From NCBI GenBank assembly GCA_964648465.1, contig CAZYMU010000004.1, positions 37,845 through 101,844 on the forward strand: a stretch of DNA of 64,000 nt. The letters are read 5' to 3'. The translations under genes were made by a program, and so were the position numbers. Position 1 is the stretch's first letter, and the number at the start of each line of letters is the position of its first letter. The DNA is from Aminicenans sp964648465. GTDB taxonomy: Bacteria > Acidobacteriota > Aminicenantia > Aminicenantales > Aminicenantaceae. The notes under the pieces are model-generated. The model had not been told where the DNA came from. It did no database searches and saw only the letters and a list, made by a program, of their open reading frames with translations. Positions 36,932 through 44,917 of this stretch are shown piece after piece.

Positions 36932-37075
36932 CGTGGATTATTCAGTTTACATGATTATGCAATTATGATAAAAATATGATGTCTTTTCTTCAATCAAATT
37001 AGCAAAGGATAACAAGTACGTATATGATACAAGATGTAAAAAATCAGTTTGATTAAAAAAAGTGGAGGGATCAAA

Positions 37076-38113
37076 ATGACGGAAGATAAAAACACTACAG
37101 AACAAAACTCAAAAAGCAGAGCCATTGAATCTGCCCTTTCCCAGATAGAGAAGCAGTTCGGAAAGGGAGCCGTAATGAAGATGGGACAGAAAGATGCTGC
37201 TATTAAAGTGGCTTCAATTCCTACAGGCTCTATAGCATTCGATTTAAGTCTGGGAATTGGTGGATTTCCAAGGGGAAGAGTTGTAGAAATATTCGGACCA
37301 GAAGCCACAGGAAAGACAACTCTAGCGCTTCACGTTATCGCAGAGGCACAGAAGATGGGTGGACAGGCTGCTTTTATAGACGCCGAGCATGCAATGGACA
37401 CGAAATATACGGCTAGCATTGGTGTTGATATAGATAACCTTCTTATTTCTCAGCCTGATTATGGAGAACAGGCACTGGAGATCGCAGAGGTTCTTGTCCG
37501 AAGCGGCGCTGTTGATGTTATTGTTGTAGATTCTGTTGCTGCACTTGTTCCTAAGGCAGAACTCGAAGGGGAAATGGGTGATCCTCATATGGGTCTTCAA
37601 GCTCGTCTTATGTCTCAGGCTTTGCGTAAACTAACAGCAATTGTCAGCCGTTCAAAGACATGTTTCATCTTCATCAACCAGATAAGACAAAAAATCGGTT
37701 TCTTTCTGGGAAGCCCCGAGACAACATCAGGGGGAAGGGCTTTAAAATTTTATTCCTCATTAAGAATAGATATTAGAAGGATAGCGACTTTGAAAGATGG
37801 AGACAAAGTCATAGGAAACAGAGTAAAAGTCAAGATTGTTAAGAATAAGATGGCACCTCCTTTTAGAATGGCTCAGTTTGATATTATCTTTGGCAAAGGC
37901 ATCTCAAGAGAAGGGGATTTGATTGACTGCGGAATGGAAGTTGGCCTGATTGAAAAAGCAGGAACATGGTATTCCTACAACGGAGAAAGACTGGGACAGG
38001 GAAGGGATAATGTCAAGAAGCTGTTAAAAGAAAATAAGGGACTGTCTTCAGAATTAGATAATAAAATCAGAAGAGAGTTAGGCCTCATTCCCGAAGACAA
38101 ACAAGAAAAATAA
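37076..38113 (+). CDS. recA: Recombinase RecA
   Basis: 345 residues from the ATG at 37076 (GGAGGG site). Walker A GPEATGKTT (usually GPESSGKTT), DAEHAMD (usually EHALD), Walker B VIVVDSVAALVP, L2-region GSPETTSGGRALKFY. It forms filaments on single-stranded DNA for repair and triggers LexA cleavage. No convincing LexA box was seen upstream. Confidence 0.96.
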   Translation: MTEDKNTTEQNSKSRAIESALSQIEKQFGKGAVMKMGQKDAAIKVASIPTGSIAFDLSLGIGGFPRGRVVEIFGPEATGKTTLALHVIAEAQKMGGQAAFIDAEHAMDTKYTASIGVDIDNLLISQPDYGEQALEIAEVLVRSGAVDVIVVDSVAALVPKAELEGEMGDPHMGLQARLMSQALRKLTAIVSRSKTCFIFINQIRQKIGFFLGSPETTSGGRALKFYSSLRIDIRRIATLKDGDKVIGNRVKVKIVKNKMAPPFRMAQFDIIFGKGISREGDLIDCGMEVGLIEKAGTWYSYNGERLGQGRDNVKKLLKENKGLSSELDNKIRRELGLIPEDKQEK

Positions 38114-38136
38114 TATATTTGCTATCAATAAGAGAT

Positions 38137-40035
38137 TTATCCAGGCAGGAGAAAATTTACAGCAGTACCAATTATAAGTACGCTAAAAAGCATGATGCCT
38201 ATAGCTTTGAGCCCATCCTTAAGTTTTAATTCACGGAACATAATTACAAAAGTGGCAATGCACGGAAAAAACATTGTGAGGATTACGCTACCTGTAATTA
38301 ATTGCTTTGTTGTAAGGACAAGAGGTGCAAACATCCCAACTGCAACGTCCTTGCGCATTATCCCGACAAGCAAAGGCACTATAGCCTCTTTAGGCAAACC
38401 CCAAAGCTGTGTAACAATAGGTGCGGTGAAGCCGGCAATATACTTAAAAAACTTTAGAAGGTAAAGAATATCAACGACAAAGATGGCAGCTATTACTATA
38501 GGCAGGGCTTCTCTTAAGAACCCATATATACGCATCCACAGTTTGGAGAAAAGAGCCTGAAAACTTGGCATCCTGTAAGGAGGGATTTCTATTAAGAGCT
38601 CAGGCTTGCATTCTCTGGTCGTAAACCGCAGTATAATGCCAATGATTATCCAAGAAATAAACAGTATCCCGTAAATAAGTGCAACAGGCCATACACCGCG
38701 GCTGCCAACAAGGCCTATAATCATAGCCTGAAGGGCTGCACATGGAACAGAAATAGATATCAAAGTAGCTGTGATGAATCGTTGACGCCTGGTTTCAAGA
38801 ATTCGTGTTGCTATAATCCCCGGTACATTGCATCCCAGTCCAAGCAAAGTCGGTATAATTGCGTAACCGTGAAGTCCAACCTTATGCATTATATTATCCA
38901 TGAAGACTGCCAGACGCGGCAGGTAACCTGTATCTTCAAGCAAGGACAATACCAGGTAAAAGCTGAATATATATGGTAATACGACTCCTAAGGGGATAAA
39001 AAAGCCTGAGGTTAAAAGCCCGAAAGACTGCATGAAATCTATTTTACCTTCTACAAGCGTCCCTATGAGAAGTGAATGCAGAAAATTCCCAGGACCTAAT
39101 AGAGTTGAAAGTTTCATCATGAGTGGCTCCCAGGCCACATTAAAAAGGGTTTCTATACCAAAAGGCAGTTTAATCCATGCTTGTTCGAAGATTCCTATTT
39201 TCCCACTTATGAAAAACTCTCCGATTGCCCTGATGAACAAAAACGAAAGAGCCAACACCAAAAGTGCAGTCAGCCCGCCAAATACCGGATGTACACTCAA
39301 ATCCTCAAGGCGCTCGCCAAACGTGTGATGGTGGTGATGAAGAGTCTGCACTTCATCGACTATTTTCCCCACTTTTGCCCAGACATCTTTTTCGGAGAGG
39401 TGTTCGTGATTTTTAGCTGTCTGTGATTTATTATGATGAGGAATGTGTGGATGGTGTCCTGGATGGGTTGTCTCATTTTTATCGATTTTTTGTTCCCTAA
39501 TTTCAAGGGAAAATGCTTTTTGGATTAAGTCTTTTATTCCAAAGCCTGTTCGGGCAACGGTAGGGACAACAGGGACTCCAAGACTTTGCGAAAGCTTCTT
39601 TACATCGATCTCAATTCCCTTATGCCGTGCCTCATCACTCATATTGAGAGCAATGACAATGGGCTTATCCTGTGCCAGAAGTTCAATTGTCATAGGAAGG
39701 TGGCGTTCAAGATGGGTAGCATCCACCACATTGATGATTCGCACAGCTTCATCAATGAGGTCAACTGTTACTCTTGCTGCTACATTGAGGGGCTCAAGGG
39801 AATAGGTGCCAGGAGCATCCACTACATCATAGGTTAGCTCGCCAAAACACATCTGACCTGATGTATAGCCTATTGTAGTTCCGGGGTAATTGGAGGCAAT
39901 TGTATGGATTCCTGTAATCCGTGAGAACAGCACACTCTTTCCGACGTTAGGATGGCCTACAAGGAGGATGTCAGATTTTATATCTAGTTCTGCCGGAGGT
40001 AATTTCGGATGATGCTTTCTCTTTACCCATTTCAT
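38137..40035 (-). CDS. feoB: Ferrous iron transporter FeoB with a His-rich linker
   Basis: 632 residues, shorter than E. coli FeoB (773). G1 GHPNVGKS (27-34), G2 region TTIGYT, G3 DAPG (about 73), G4-like NMSDE (about 131). Residues about 191-238 are unusually histidine-rich (GHHPHIPHH ... HHHHH) before the membrane domain, which contains GLGCNVPGI and many helices. It imports Fe2+ across the inner membrane. It overlaps feoA by 4 bp. Confidence 0.92.
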   Translation of the reverse strand: MKWVKRKHHPKLPPAELDIKSDILLVGHPNVGKSVLFSRITGIHTIASNYPGTTIGYTSGQMCFGELTYDVVDAPGTYSLEPLNVAARVTVDLIDEAVRIINVVDATHLERHLPMTIELLAQDKPIVIALNMSDEARHKGIEIDVKKLSQSLGVPVVPTVARTGFGIKDLIQKAFSLEIREQKIDKNETTHPGHHPHIPHHNKSQTAKNHEHLSEKDVWAKVGKIVDEVQTLHHHHHTFGERLEDLSVHPVFGGLTALLVLALSFLFIRAIGEFFISGKIGIFEQAWIKLPFGIETLFNVAWEPLMMKLSTLLGPGNFLHSLLIGTLVEGKIDFMQSFGLLTSGFFIPLGVVLPYIFSFYLVLSLLEDTGYLPRLAVFMDNIMHKVGLHGYAIIPTLLGLGCNVPGIIATRILETRRQRFITATLISISVPCAALQAMIIGLVGSRGVWPVALIYGILFISWIIIGIILRFTTRECKPELLIEIPPYRMPSFQALFSKLWMRIYGFLREALPIVIAAIFVVDILYLLKFFKYIAGFTAPIVTQLWGLPKEAIVPLLVGIMRKDVAVGMFAPLVLTTKQLITGSVILTMFFPCIATFVIMFRELKLKDGLKAIGIMLFSVLIIGTAVNFLLPG

Positions 40036-40265
40036 TTTATTCTGACTACGACCCTCCGGGCCATGCCAAATCCAATAGCAAGTTGAGCCCTGTTTATAAG
40101 AACAATAACTGGCCCTCTTAATCCCACTTTTGATATTTTCCGAATTTTCTGGCCTTCTATAATGCCAAGAGATTTTAGGCGTGTTTTTACTATCCTCCCA
40201 CCAGTTATTTCTATGACCTCTGCTTCTTCATTTGAGAAAAGTTCTGTAAGTAACTTATCGCTCAT
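40032..40265 (-). CDS. feoA: FeoA-family SH3-like protein
   Basis: 77 residues; RLKSLGIIEGQKIRKISK and a C-terminal LAIGFGMARRVVVRI are typical of FeoA, a small cytoplasmic partner of FeoB. It overlaps the regulator gene by 11 bp and feoB by 4 bp, so the three form one operon. Confidence 0.9.
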   Translation of the reverse strand: MSDKLLTELFSNEEAEVIEITGGRIVKTRLKSLGIIEGQKIRKISKVGLRGPVIVLINRAQLAIGFGMARRVVVRIK

Positions 40266-40692
40266 TTCTCATTATCTCCTTTAGTTCGTCGGCAAATTTC
40301 TTGGATTTTGTCATCTGGTTTTCCAGGAAATCCAAAAGTTGTGTTAATCTATCGAGAGTTTTCTTATTGATATGGTGTTCAATTTGACACGCGTTGGATT
40401 CTGCCAGTTTTAAAGGCAGTGCGAGAATATTTGAGAAGAGCCTGAAAAGGATCTTGTGACGCACGTATACAAATTCCGCTTCTTTACGACCTTCTTGTGT
40501 AAGTTCAATATGCCCGTAAGGTTCATGCAAAACGAGCTTTCTGCGAACAAGCTCTTTAATTGCAGAATGAACACTTGGGCTTTTTACGCACAACCTCTCA
40601 GCAACATGTTTTGTTCTGACAAAAGGGTGATCCTTTGAACATATAAGTATAGCCTCAAGATAATCTTGTAGGCCTTCAGTAAGTAAACTCAT
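40255..40692 (-). CDS. DtxR/MntR-family metal-dependent regulator
   Basis: 145 residues from the ATG at 40692. N-terminal winged helix (DYLEAILICSKDHPFVRTKHVAERLCVKSPSVHSAIKEL is the region), then the dimer/metal domain with LAESNACQIEHHI, holding the Glu, Cys and His ligands. It lacks the C-terminal SH3 domain, like MntR; FeoA next door supplies a related fold. It likely represses the feo operon when Fe2+ or Mn2+ is plentiful. Palindromes lie just upstream. Confidence 0.9.
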   Translation of the reverse strand: MSLLTEGLQDYLEAILICSKDHPFVRTKHVAERLCVKSPSVHSAIKELVRRKLVLHEPYGHIELTQEGRKEAEFVYVRHKILFRLFSNILALPLKLAESNACQIEHHINKKTLDRLTQLLDFLENQMTKSKKFADELKEIMRNER

Positions 40693-40703
40693 TTTAGTGT
40701 CTT

Positions 40704-40726
40704 CTAACAATGTTAGTTAAGCCTAA
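40704..40726 (-). promoter_or_regulatory. Candidate operator of the dtxR-feoA-feoB operon
   Basis: CTAACAATGTTAG (40704-40716) is a perfect 6+1+6 palindrome and overlaps TTAGTTAAGCCTAA (40713-40726), which resembles DtxR-type boxes (TTAGGNTTANCTAA form on the minus strand). It lies 12-34 bp upstream of the regulator ATG, which suits autorepression. Confidence 0.45.
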
Positions 40727-40859
40727 GTTTAGAAAGAATTTTCATTTTTGTCAAGAGAATTTTATCCAGGAGTTCCTCCAATTTTTTATGATTAATTTAT
40801 TGCCAACCTAATCAGATCAGCCGATATAGAAAACGAGGATTGTTTTTTGTATGAGTCTT

Positions 40860-42275
40860 TTATAAGACAAATCCAAAAACAATGAAAAGAACAATAGAGA
40901 TTCCTGCTGCCGTCAAAGCATAGGGAAATTGTGTTCTGACATGGTCGATATGGTCTGTCGCGGCAGCCATAGAAGAGATAATTGTAGTGTCGGAAATCGG
41001 CGAGCAATGATCTCCAAAAACTCCTCCTCCCAGCACTGCAGCGATAATTAGACCGGAATGAAGACCGATAAGATTAATCATCGGAACAGCGATAGGAATC
41101 ATGATAGCAAAGGTCCCCCAGGAAGTTCCTGTTGAAAAGGAGATAAGACAGGAGATGAGAAATAGAACAGCAGGGATGATTCCAGGGTTAAGAGTAGACC
41201 TAGCTGCTTGTGCCACAAATGGCCCTGTCCCTAGAGATTCGCATGTGTCTCCTATAGCAAAGGCCAAAACCATCAGGATTGCGAGGGGAATAAGCCCGCC
41301 AACTCCTTTCATAAAAATATCAGTGATCTCTTTGAGCGTCATTATCCTTTGGACACCGTAAGAAATTGCTCCGACCAGTAGTGACAGAATAACGGACCAT
41401 AGGACAGAGACAGAACCTGACCCATTCATCAGATTTCCTTTTCCGGTGATGAGAAGAACAACCGGCATTGTGGCAACCATAGTAGCTACTGGAAGAATCA
41501 TGTTTACGGCACGAAGAGGAATCCCTGGTTTCTCTTTCATCATTACCACTTCATAAGAAATGAGGGGTTCAGCACCGTCTCGGAGAAGTTTGTTTTCCTC
41601 CCTTACTCTTTTTTCAGCTTTTTTCATAGGGCCAATGTCTCTCCCTGTCAGAACAACTACTAAAACAAGGATGAGAGCCAGGATGGCATAGAAATTAAAA
41701 GGGATTGAAGAGATAAAAACATACATCGGGTCCTTGACTCCCTGCTGGGCTAACAGCCCGAGGACAAGAGCTCCCCAAGCATTGAGGGGAATAATAATAC
41801 ATTTTGGTGCTGATGTAGAATCAAGTATATAACTTAACTTTTCGCGAGAGATTTTCATTCTGTCGAAAATAGGCCTTGCGACAGCACCCGATATAAGAAC
41901 ACAGATTGACGATTCAATAAAGATAATAAAACCCAGAAACCAGGCAAGAATGCCTGCCGATTTTCTTGTTCTTACAAGGCCCCTCCCAGTAACCAGATTG
42001 ATAAAGCCTTTCATCCCACCTGAGTACTGAGTAAAAGTGATGACAGCTCCGATCATGGCACTGAAGAGAATAACACGTGTATTGTCCTCACTTTGAAAAA
42101 CGGCTAAAAGGGCGTTTATTGTATGGATAAAGCCTGCCAGAGGGTTCCAGCTGTTAATGATTGTCCAACCTATCCAGATACCAAGTATCAGTGAAAAATA
42201 AACATGCTTTGTCTTAATGGCAAGAAAAATGGCTAGAAGGGGCGGAAGAATGGAAAGCCAGCCATATGTATCCAT
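40860..42275 (-). CDS. nhaC: NhaC-family Na+/H+ antiporter
   Basis: 471 residues from the ATG at 42275; the longer frame adds a basic stretch without a signal. Twelve or so membrane helices, with GIWIGWTIINSWNPL near the start, SFSTGTSWGTFAIMIPIAVP and GDHCSPISDTTIISS (C-terminal half), the conserved polar core of the NhaC family. It exchanges sodium (or another ion or solute) for protons at the inner membrane. Confidence 0.88.
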   Translation of the reverse strand: MDTYGWLSILPPLLAIFLAIKTKHVYFSLILGIWIGWTIINSWNPLAGFIHTINALLAVFQSEDNTRVILFSAMIGAVITFTQYSGGMKGFINLVTGRGLVRTRKSAGILAWFLGFIIFIESSICVLISGAVARPIFDRMKISREKLSYILDSTSAPKCIIIPLNAWGALVLGLLAQQGVKDPMYVFISSIPFNFYAILALILVLVVVLTGRDIGPMKKAEKRVREENKLLRDGAEPLISYEVVMMKEKPGIPLRAVNMILPVATMVATMPVVLLITGKGNLMNGSGSVSVLWSVILSLLVGAISYGVQRIMTLKEITDIFMKGVGGLIPLAILMVLAFAIGDTCESLGTGPFVAQAARSTLNPGIIPAVLFLISCLISFSTGTSWGTFAIMIPIAVPMINLIGLHSGLIIAAVLGGGVFGDHCSPISDTTIISSMAAATDHIDHVRTQFPYALTAAGISIVLFIVFGFVL

Positions 42276-42356
42276 CACGGTTTCTTTTTTTAGAGAGATA
42301 TAACATTGAAAAATAAAGATGTCAATTCTGTTGTCTTTGATTGTCAAAGCAAAATG

Positions 42357-42393
42357 AAAATGTCCGGTTCTTAGCAACGTAAAAATGTCCGGT
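42357..42393. repeat. IS-end-like direct repeat
   Basis: AAAATGTCCGGT occurs at 42357-42368 and again at 42382-42393, 25 bp apart. Repeated AAATGTCCGG units are typical of IS21/IS481-type element ends. No transposase is nearby, so this would be a relic. Confidence 0.4.
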
Positions 42394-42481
42394 CTGTGCT
42401 ATAAAGCGCAATGAAAGATTTGAATGCTGCAGTATTGATATATTTAAACAAAAGAGATAAGTTAAGAAGAGCAATAAAGTA

Positions 42482-43018
42482 ATGGCGAAAACAGACCGGA
42501 AATCAGTTAAAAAATGGGCATTGTCCTTGTGTAATCGCACTAACTGGGTCATTCTGGACTCAGAAACAACAGGCTTAGGTATATCAGATGAGATTGTTCA
42601 GATTGCTGTCCTTTCCTATGACGGCAGTGTTCTGCTTGACACATTAGTCCATCCCACACAACCCATACCAGCCAGCGCAACATCTATTCACGGCATTAAA
42701 GACATTGATGTAAAGAACGCCCCAACGTTTCCTGAAATCTTCAAACAGCTCAGAAGCATTTTGTCAGGCAAGACTATTGTTATCTACAATGCCCAATATG
42801 ATCTACGCCTACTAAATCAGACTATCGCAAAATATAACCTCCCCCCAATTAAAATTGACCCTAAACGTGTGGAATGTGCGATGCTTAAATATTCAGCATG
42901 GATTGGAGAACTATGGGAAGACGGAACATACAAATGGCAGAGATTGAAAGGAGGTGATCACACAGCAGTAGGGGACTGCCGTGCAACACTGAGAATTATT
43001 AGAGAAATGGCAGATTAA
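42482..43018 (+). CDS. DnaQ-like 3'-5' exonuclease
   Basis: 178 residues; exonuclease domain of the DEDDh type: DSETTG (motif I), YNAQYDLRLL (motif II) and HTAVGDCRAT (motif III His and Asp). It could proofread or degrade nucleic acids; there is no polymerase domain and no partner gene. It sits alone on the plus strand beside IS-end-like repeats, which hints at acquisition. Confidence 0.85.
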   Translation: MAKTDRKSVKKWALSLCNRTNWVILDSETTGLGISDEIVQIAVLSYDGSVLLDTLVHPTQPIPASATSIHGIKDIDVKNAPTFPEIFKQLRSILSGKTIVIYNAQYDLRLLNQTIAKYNLPPIKIDPKRVECAMLKYSAWIGELWEDGTYKWQRLKGGDHTAVGDCRATLRIIREMAD

Positions 43019-43206
43019 TTCCCTATTAAAAAATAACCGGTTTAACAGTTTTAAGATGAGTTTTTTTAATGGGAAAGAAATTGCTTTTTTTGCTGCTCGT
43101 TTTTAATTTTATCATCATATTCGCCGGAAAGTCCTGAAAGAAAGAGGGGCTAACTAAGATGATGGATATTGCATTACTTACACAATATGGAAGGAAACCA
43201 AGATCT

Positions 43207-44418
43207 TTAATTTTCAATTATTTTATATTCGTAATACTGCATTCCTCGCCTCTTATCTAAGAGGTATAATCTATCTTTTTGAATTTTAATGTCATCCACA
43301 AAATGCTTTAGTTGAATCTTACCGAGTAAGATTCCATCGGGATCGAATAGTTCCAGCAGATACATATCCGTTTCTCTTACTTCTGTATTTCCTTTAACTG
43401 ACATATTCATGGCCCTTTCTCCACTTGATGACATTGTTGTCATGACACTGGTCTGCACACGTTCATTTTCCTTTATCTGTCTTTTTAGAGTGGCGACCCA
43501 TATTCTATCTTTATTGTCAACGGCAATCCCGCTGGAACATCTGTTCATTTCTGGCATCTGGATGCTTATTCTACCCCCACTTCCTTTCCTGCTTCCTTTG
43601 TTTTTAGGGGAAGTCGTGCTGTAGTTTAACTTTCGGTCAGATCTCCATAGTAATTTTCCATCCGGCGAGTATTTATCAATGCGATTCTGGAAATCAAAAG
43701 CAACATATATATTATTGTATTTATCGAGAGTGAAATGAAACTGATTCCCCATTTTATTCATAAGAAATTCCTTATAATCTTTTTGTTCACCGAATCCTTT
43801 TTTAACATTTCCTTCCTGGTTTAGAACTTTTAAAAGCTTGGGCAGTGGTTTATCCTTGTCCTCTCCAATTTCAAAGCTGATAAATCCTCCTCCTCCCATG
43901 ATTATTTCGCCTGACTTAGATATTCTTATAACACCGGGAGGATTTCCTGTCATCTTTATGGTTTTATGCTCTTTTCCGCCAGGCTCCAAAACCTGAATCC
44001 TTTTATTATTTGAATCTGAAATATACAAATATCCGTGTGCATCAATGTCTAGGGAAAGAGGATATATAAATTCTCCTGGCCCCTGTCCTTTATTTCCTAT
44101 TGTAGTGATATATTTACCCTCGTGTGAGAATTTCTGGATACGATGGTTGCCAGAGTCCAGCACATAGATATTGCCATTGCTGTCAAAGGCGATATCAGAA
44201 GGCATATAAAACAGAACATTTTCATCTTCAGATTCAATATCTCCAATGTTTTTCAGATATTCCAGGAAAACTTTAGGGAGTTTTCCCCATTTGCCGATTT
44301 CTTCATTATGGATATACCGAACACCGTCTACCGTTTCAACCTCTTGCGCATAGGAATTTGAAAGAATGAAGACTTGCAGGAATATGATGAGAATAGCCAG
44401 ATTTAATAATTTTTTCAT
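43207..44418 (-). CDS. Secreted six-bladed beta-propeller (NHL-repeat) protein
   Basis: 403 residues from the ATG at 44418. Signal peptide (about 1-25, ending SYAQ), then NHL-type blades: PSDIAFDSNGNIYVLDSGNH, YPLSLDIDAHGYLYISDSNN and later GIAVDNKDRIWVA. Such proteins bind partners or sugars outside the cell; family members are numerous in Aminicenantes-like genomes. The ribosome-binding site GGAGG and start region belong to a fragment of the MITE-like repeat (44413-44497). Confidence 0.86.
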   Translation of the reverse strand: MKKLLNLAILIIFLQVFILSNSYAQEVETVDGVRYIHNEEIGKWGKLPKVFLEYLKNIGDIESEDENVLFYMPSDIAFDSNGNIYVLDSGNHRIQKFSHEGKYITTIGNKGQGPGEFIYPLSLDIDAHGYLYISDSNNKRIQVLEPGGKEHKTIKMTGNPPGVIRISKSGEIIMGGGGFISFEIGEDKDKPLPKLLKVLNQEGNVKKGFGEQKDYKEFLMNKMGNQFHFTLDKYNNIYVAFDFQNRIDKYSPDGKLLWRSDRKLNYSTTSPKNKGSRKGSGGRISIQMPEMNRCSSGIAVDNKDRIWVATLKRQIKENERVQTSVMTTMSSSGERAMNMSVKGNTEVRETDMYLLELFDPDGILLGKIQLKHFVDDIKIQKDRLYLLDKRRGMQYYEYKIIEN

Positions 44419-44497
44419 TGTCGCTTCCTCCATCCCCTCAAATTCATTCGTTTACAAGCATTTCATCTAATACCATCTATCTAGGTATGCATTTTTG
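44413..44497. repeat. Fragment C of the MITE-like repeat at the propeller gene start
   Basis: On the minus strand it matches the left end of copy B (51949-52035), including the terminal repeat core (AGGTATGCATT on the plus strand) and the GGAGGAAGCGACA segment. The repeat's ATTG is ATG here and is the start codon of the propeller gene. Confidence 0.75.
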
Positions 44498-44602
44498 AAT
44501 CAGCTACTTTTCGAAAATATGCAATCTTAAAATAGCTTATAATATCTATTGGTCTTAAAAAGATAATCACATTTTTTTAATATTTTAAATCAGAGTATTA
44601 CT

Positions 44603-44827
44603 CTATGCTTTTTGCTTAATCCTGTAAAGCACTTCACCAAGATACCCACCTTCATTGATCAATGCAATATACATACCGGGTTGGAAGAAAACTTGTTTTT
44701 TTAACATTGGCACAGAGAGATTTTTCAATAATGAGCTTGCTTCCCAGTCTTTATTATTATCACTCAATAACACCGGCTCCTTTTCTCCGACTATCTTCTC
44801 CAGGATTTCTTTTAAGAGCATATCCAC
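44603..44827 (-). CDS. Small hypothetical protein
   Basis: 74 residues if started at the GTG at 44827, or 72 from the ATG at 44821. Charged N-terminal helix (LLKEILEKIVGEKEPVLL), then a hydrophobic segment (VFFQPGMYIALINEGGYLG). It looks protein-like in composition, but the ribosome-binding site is weak and no family is recognised. Confidence 0.45.
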   Translation of the reverse strand: MDMLLKEILEKIVGEKEPVLLSDNNKDWEASSLLKNLSVPMLKKQVFFQPGMYIALINEGGYLGEVLYRIKQKA

Positions 44828-44917
44828 ATCTCTTTTTTAGCCTTAATTATTCAGACTAGTAAGCCTTCAGATATATAATACGTTTAATCTGGCCAAAAGG
44901 TTGCCAAATCTTGGGAA

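Noticed and set aside
37000..37048. GTAC...GTAC-like sequence before recA as a LexA box
   Set aside because: Does not match a known LexA consensus well and has no second copy near other repair genes here.
43026..43217. 63-codon minus-strand frame after the propeller gene
   Set aside because: Odd composition, overlaps the propeller gene end, no ribosome-binding site or family resemblance.
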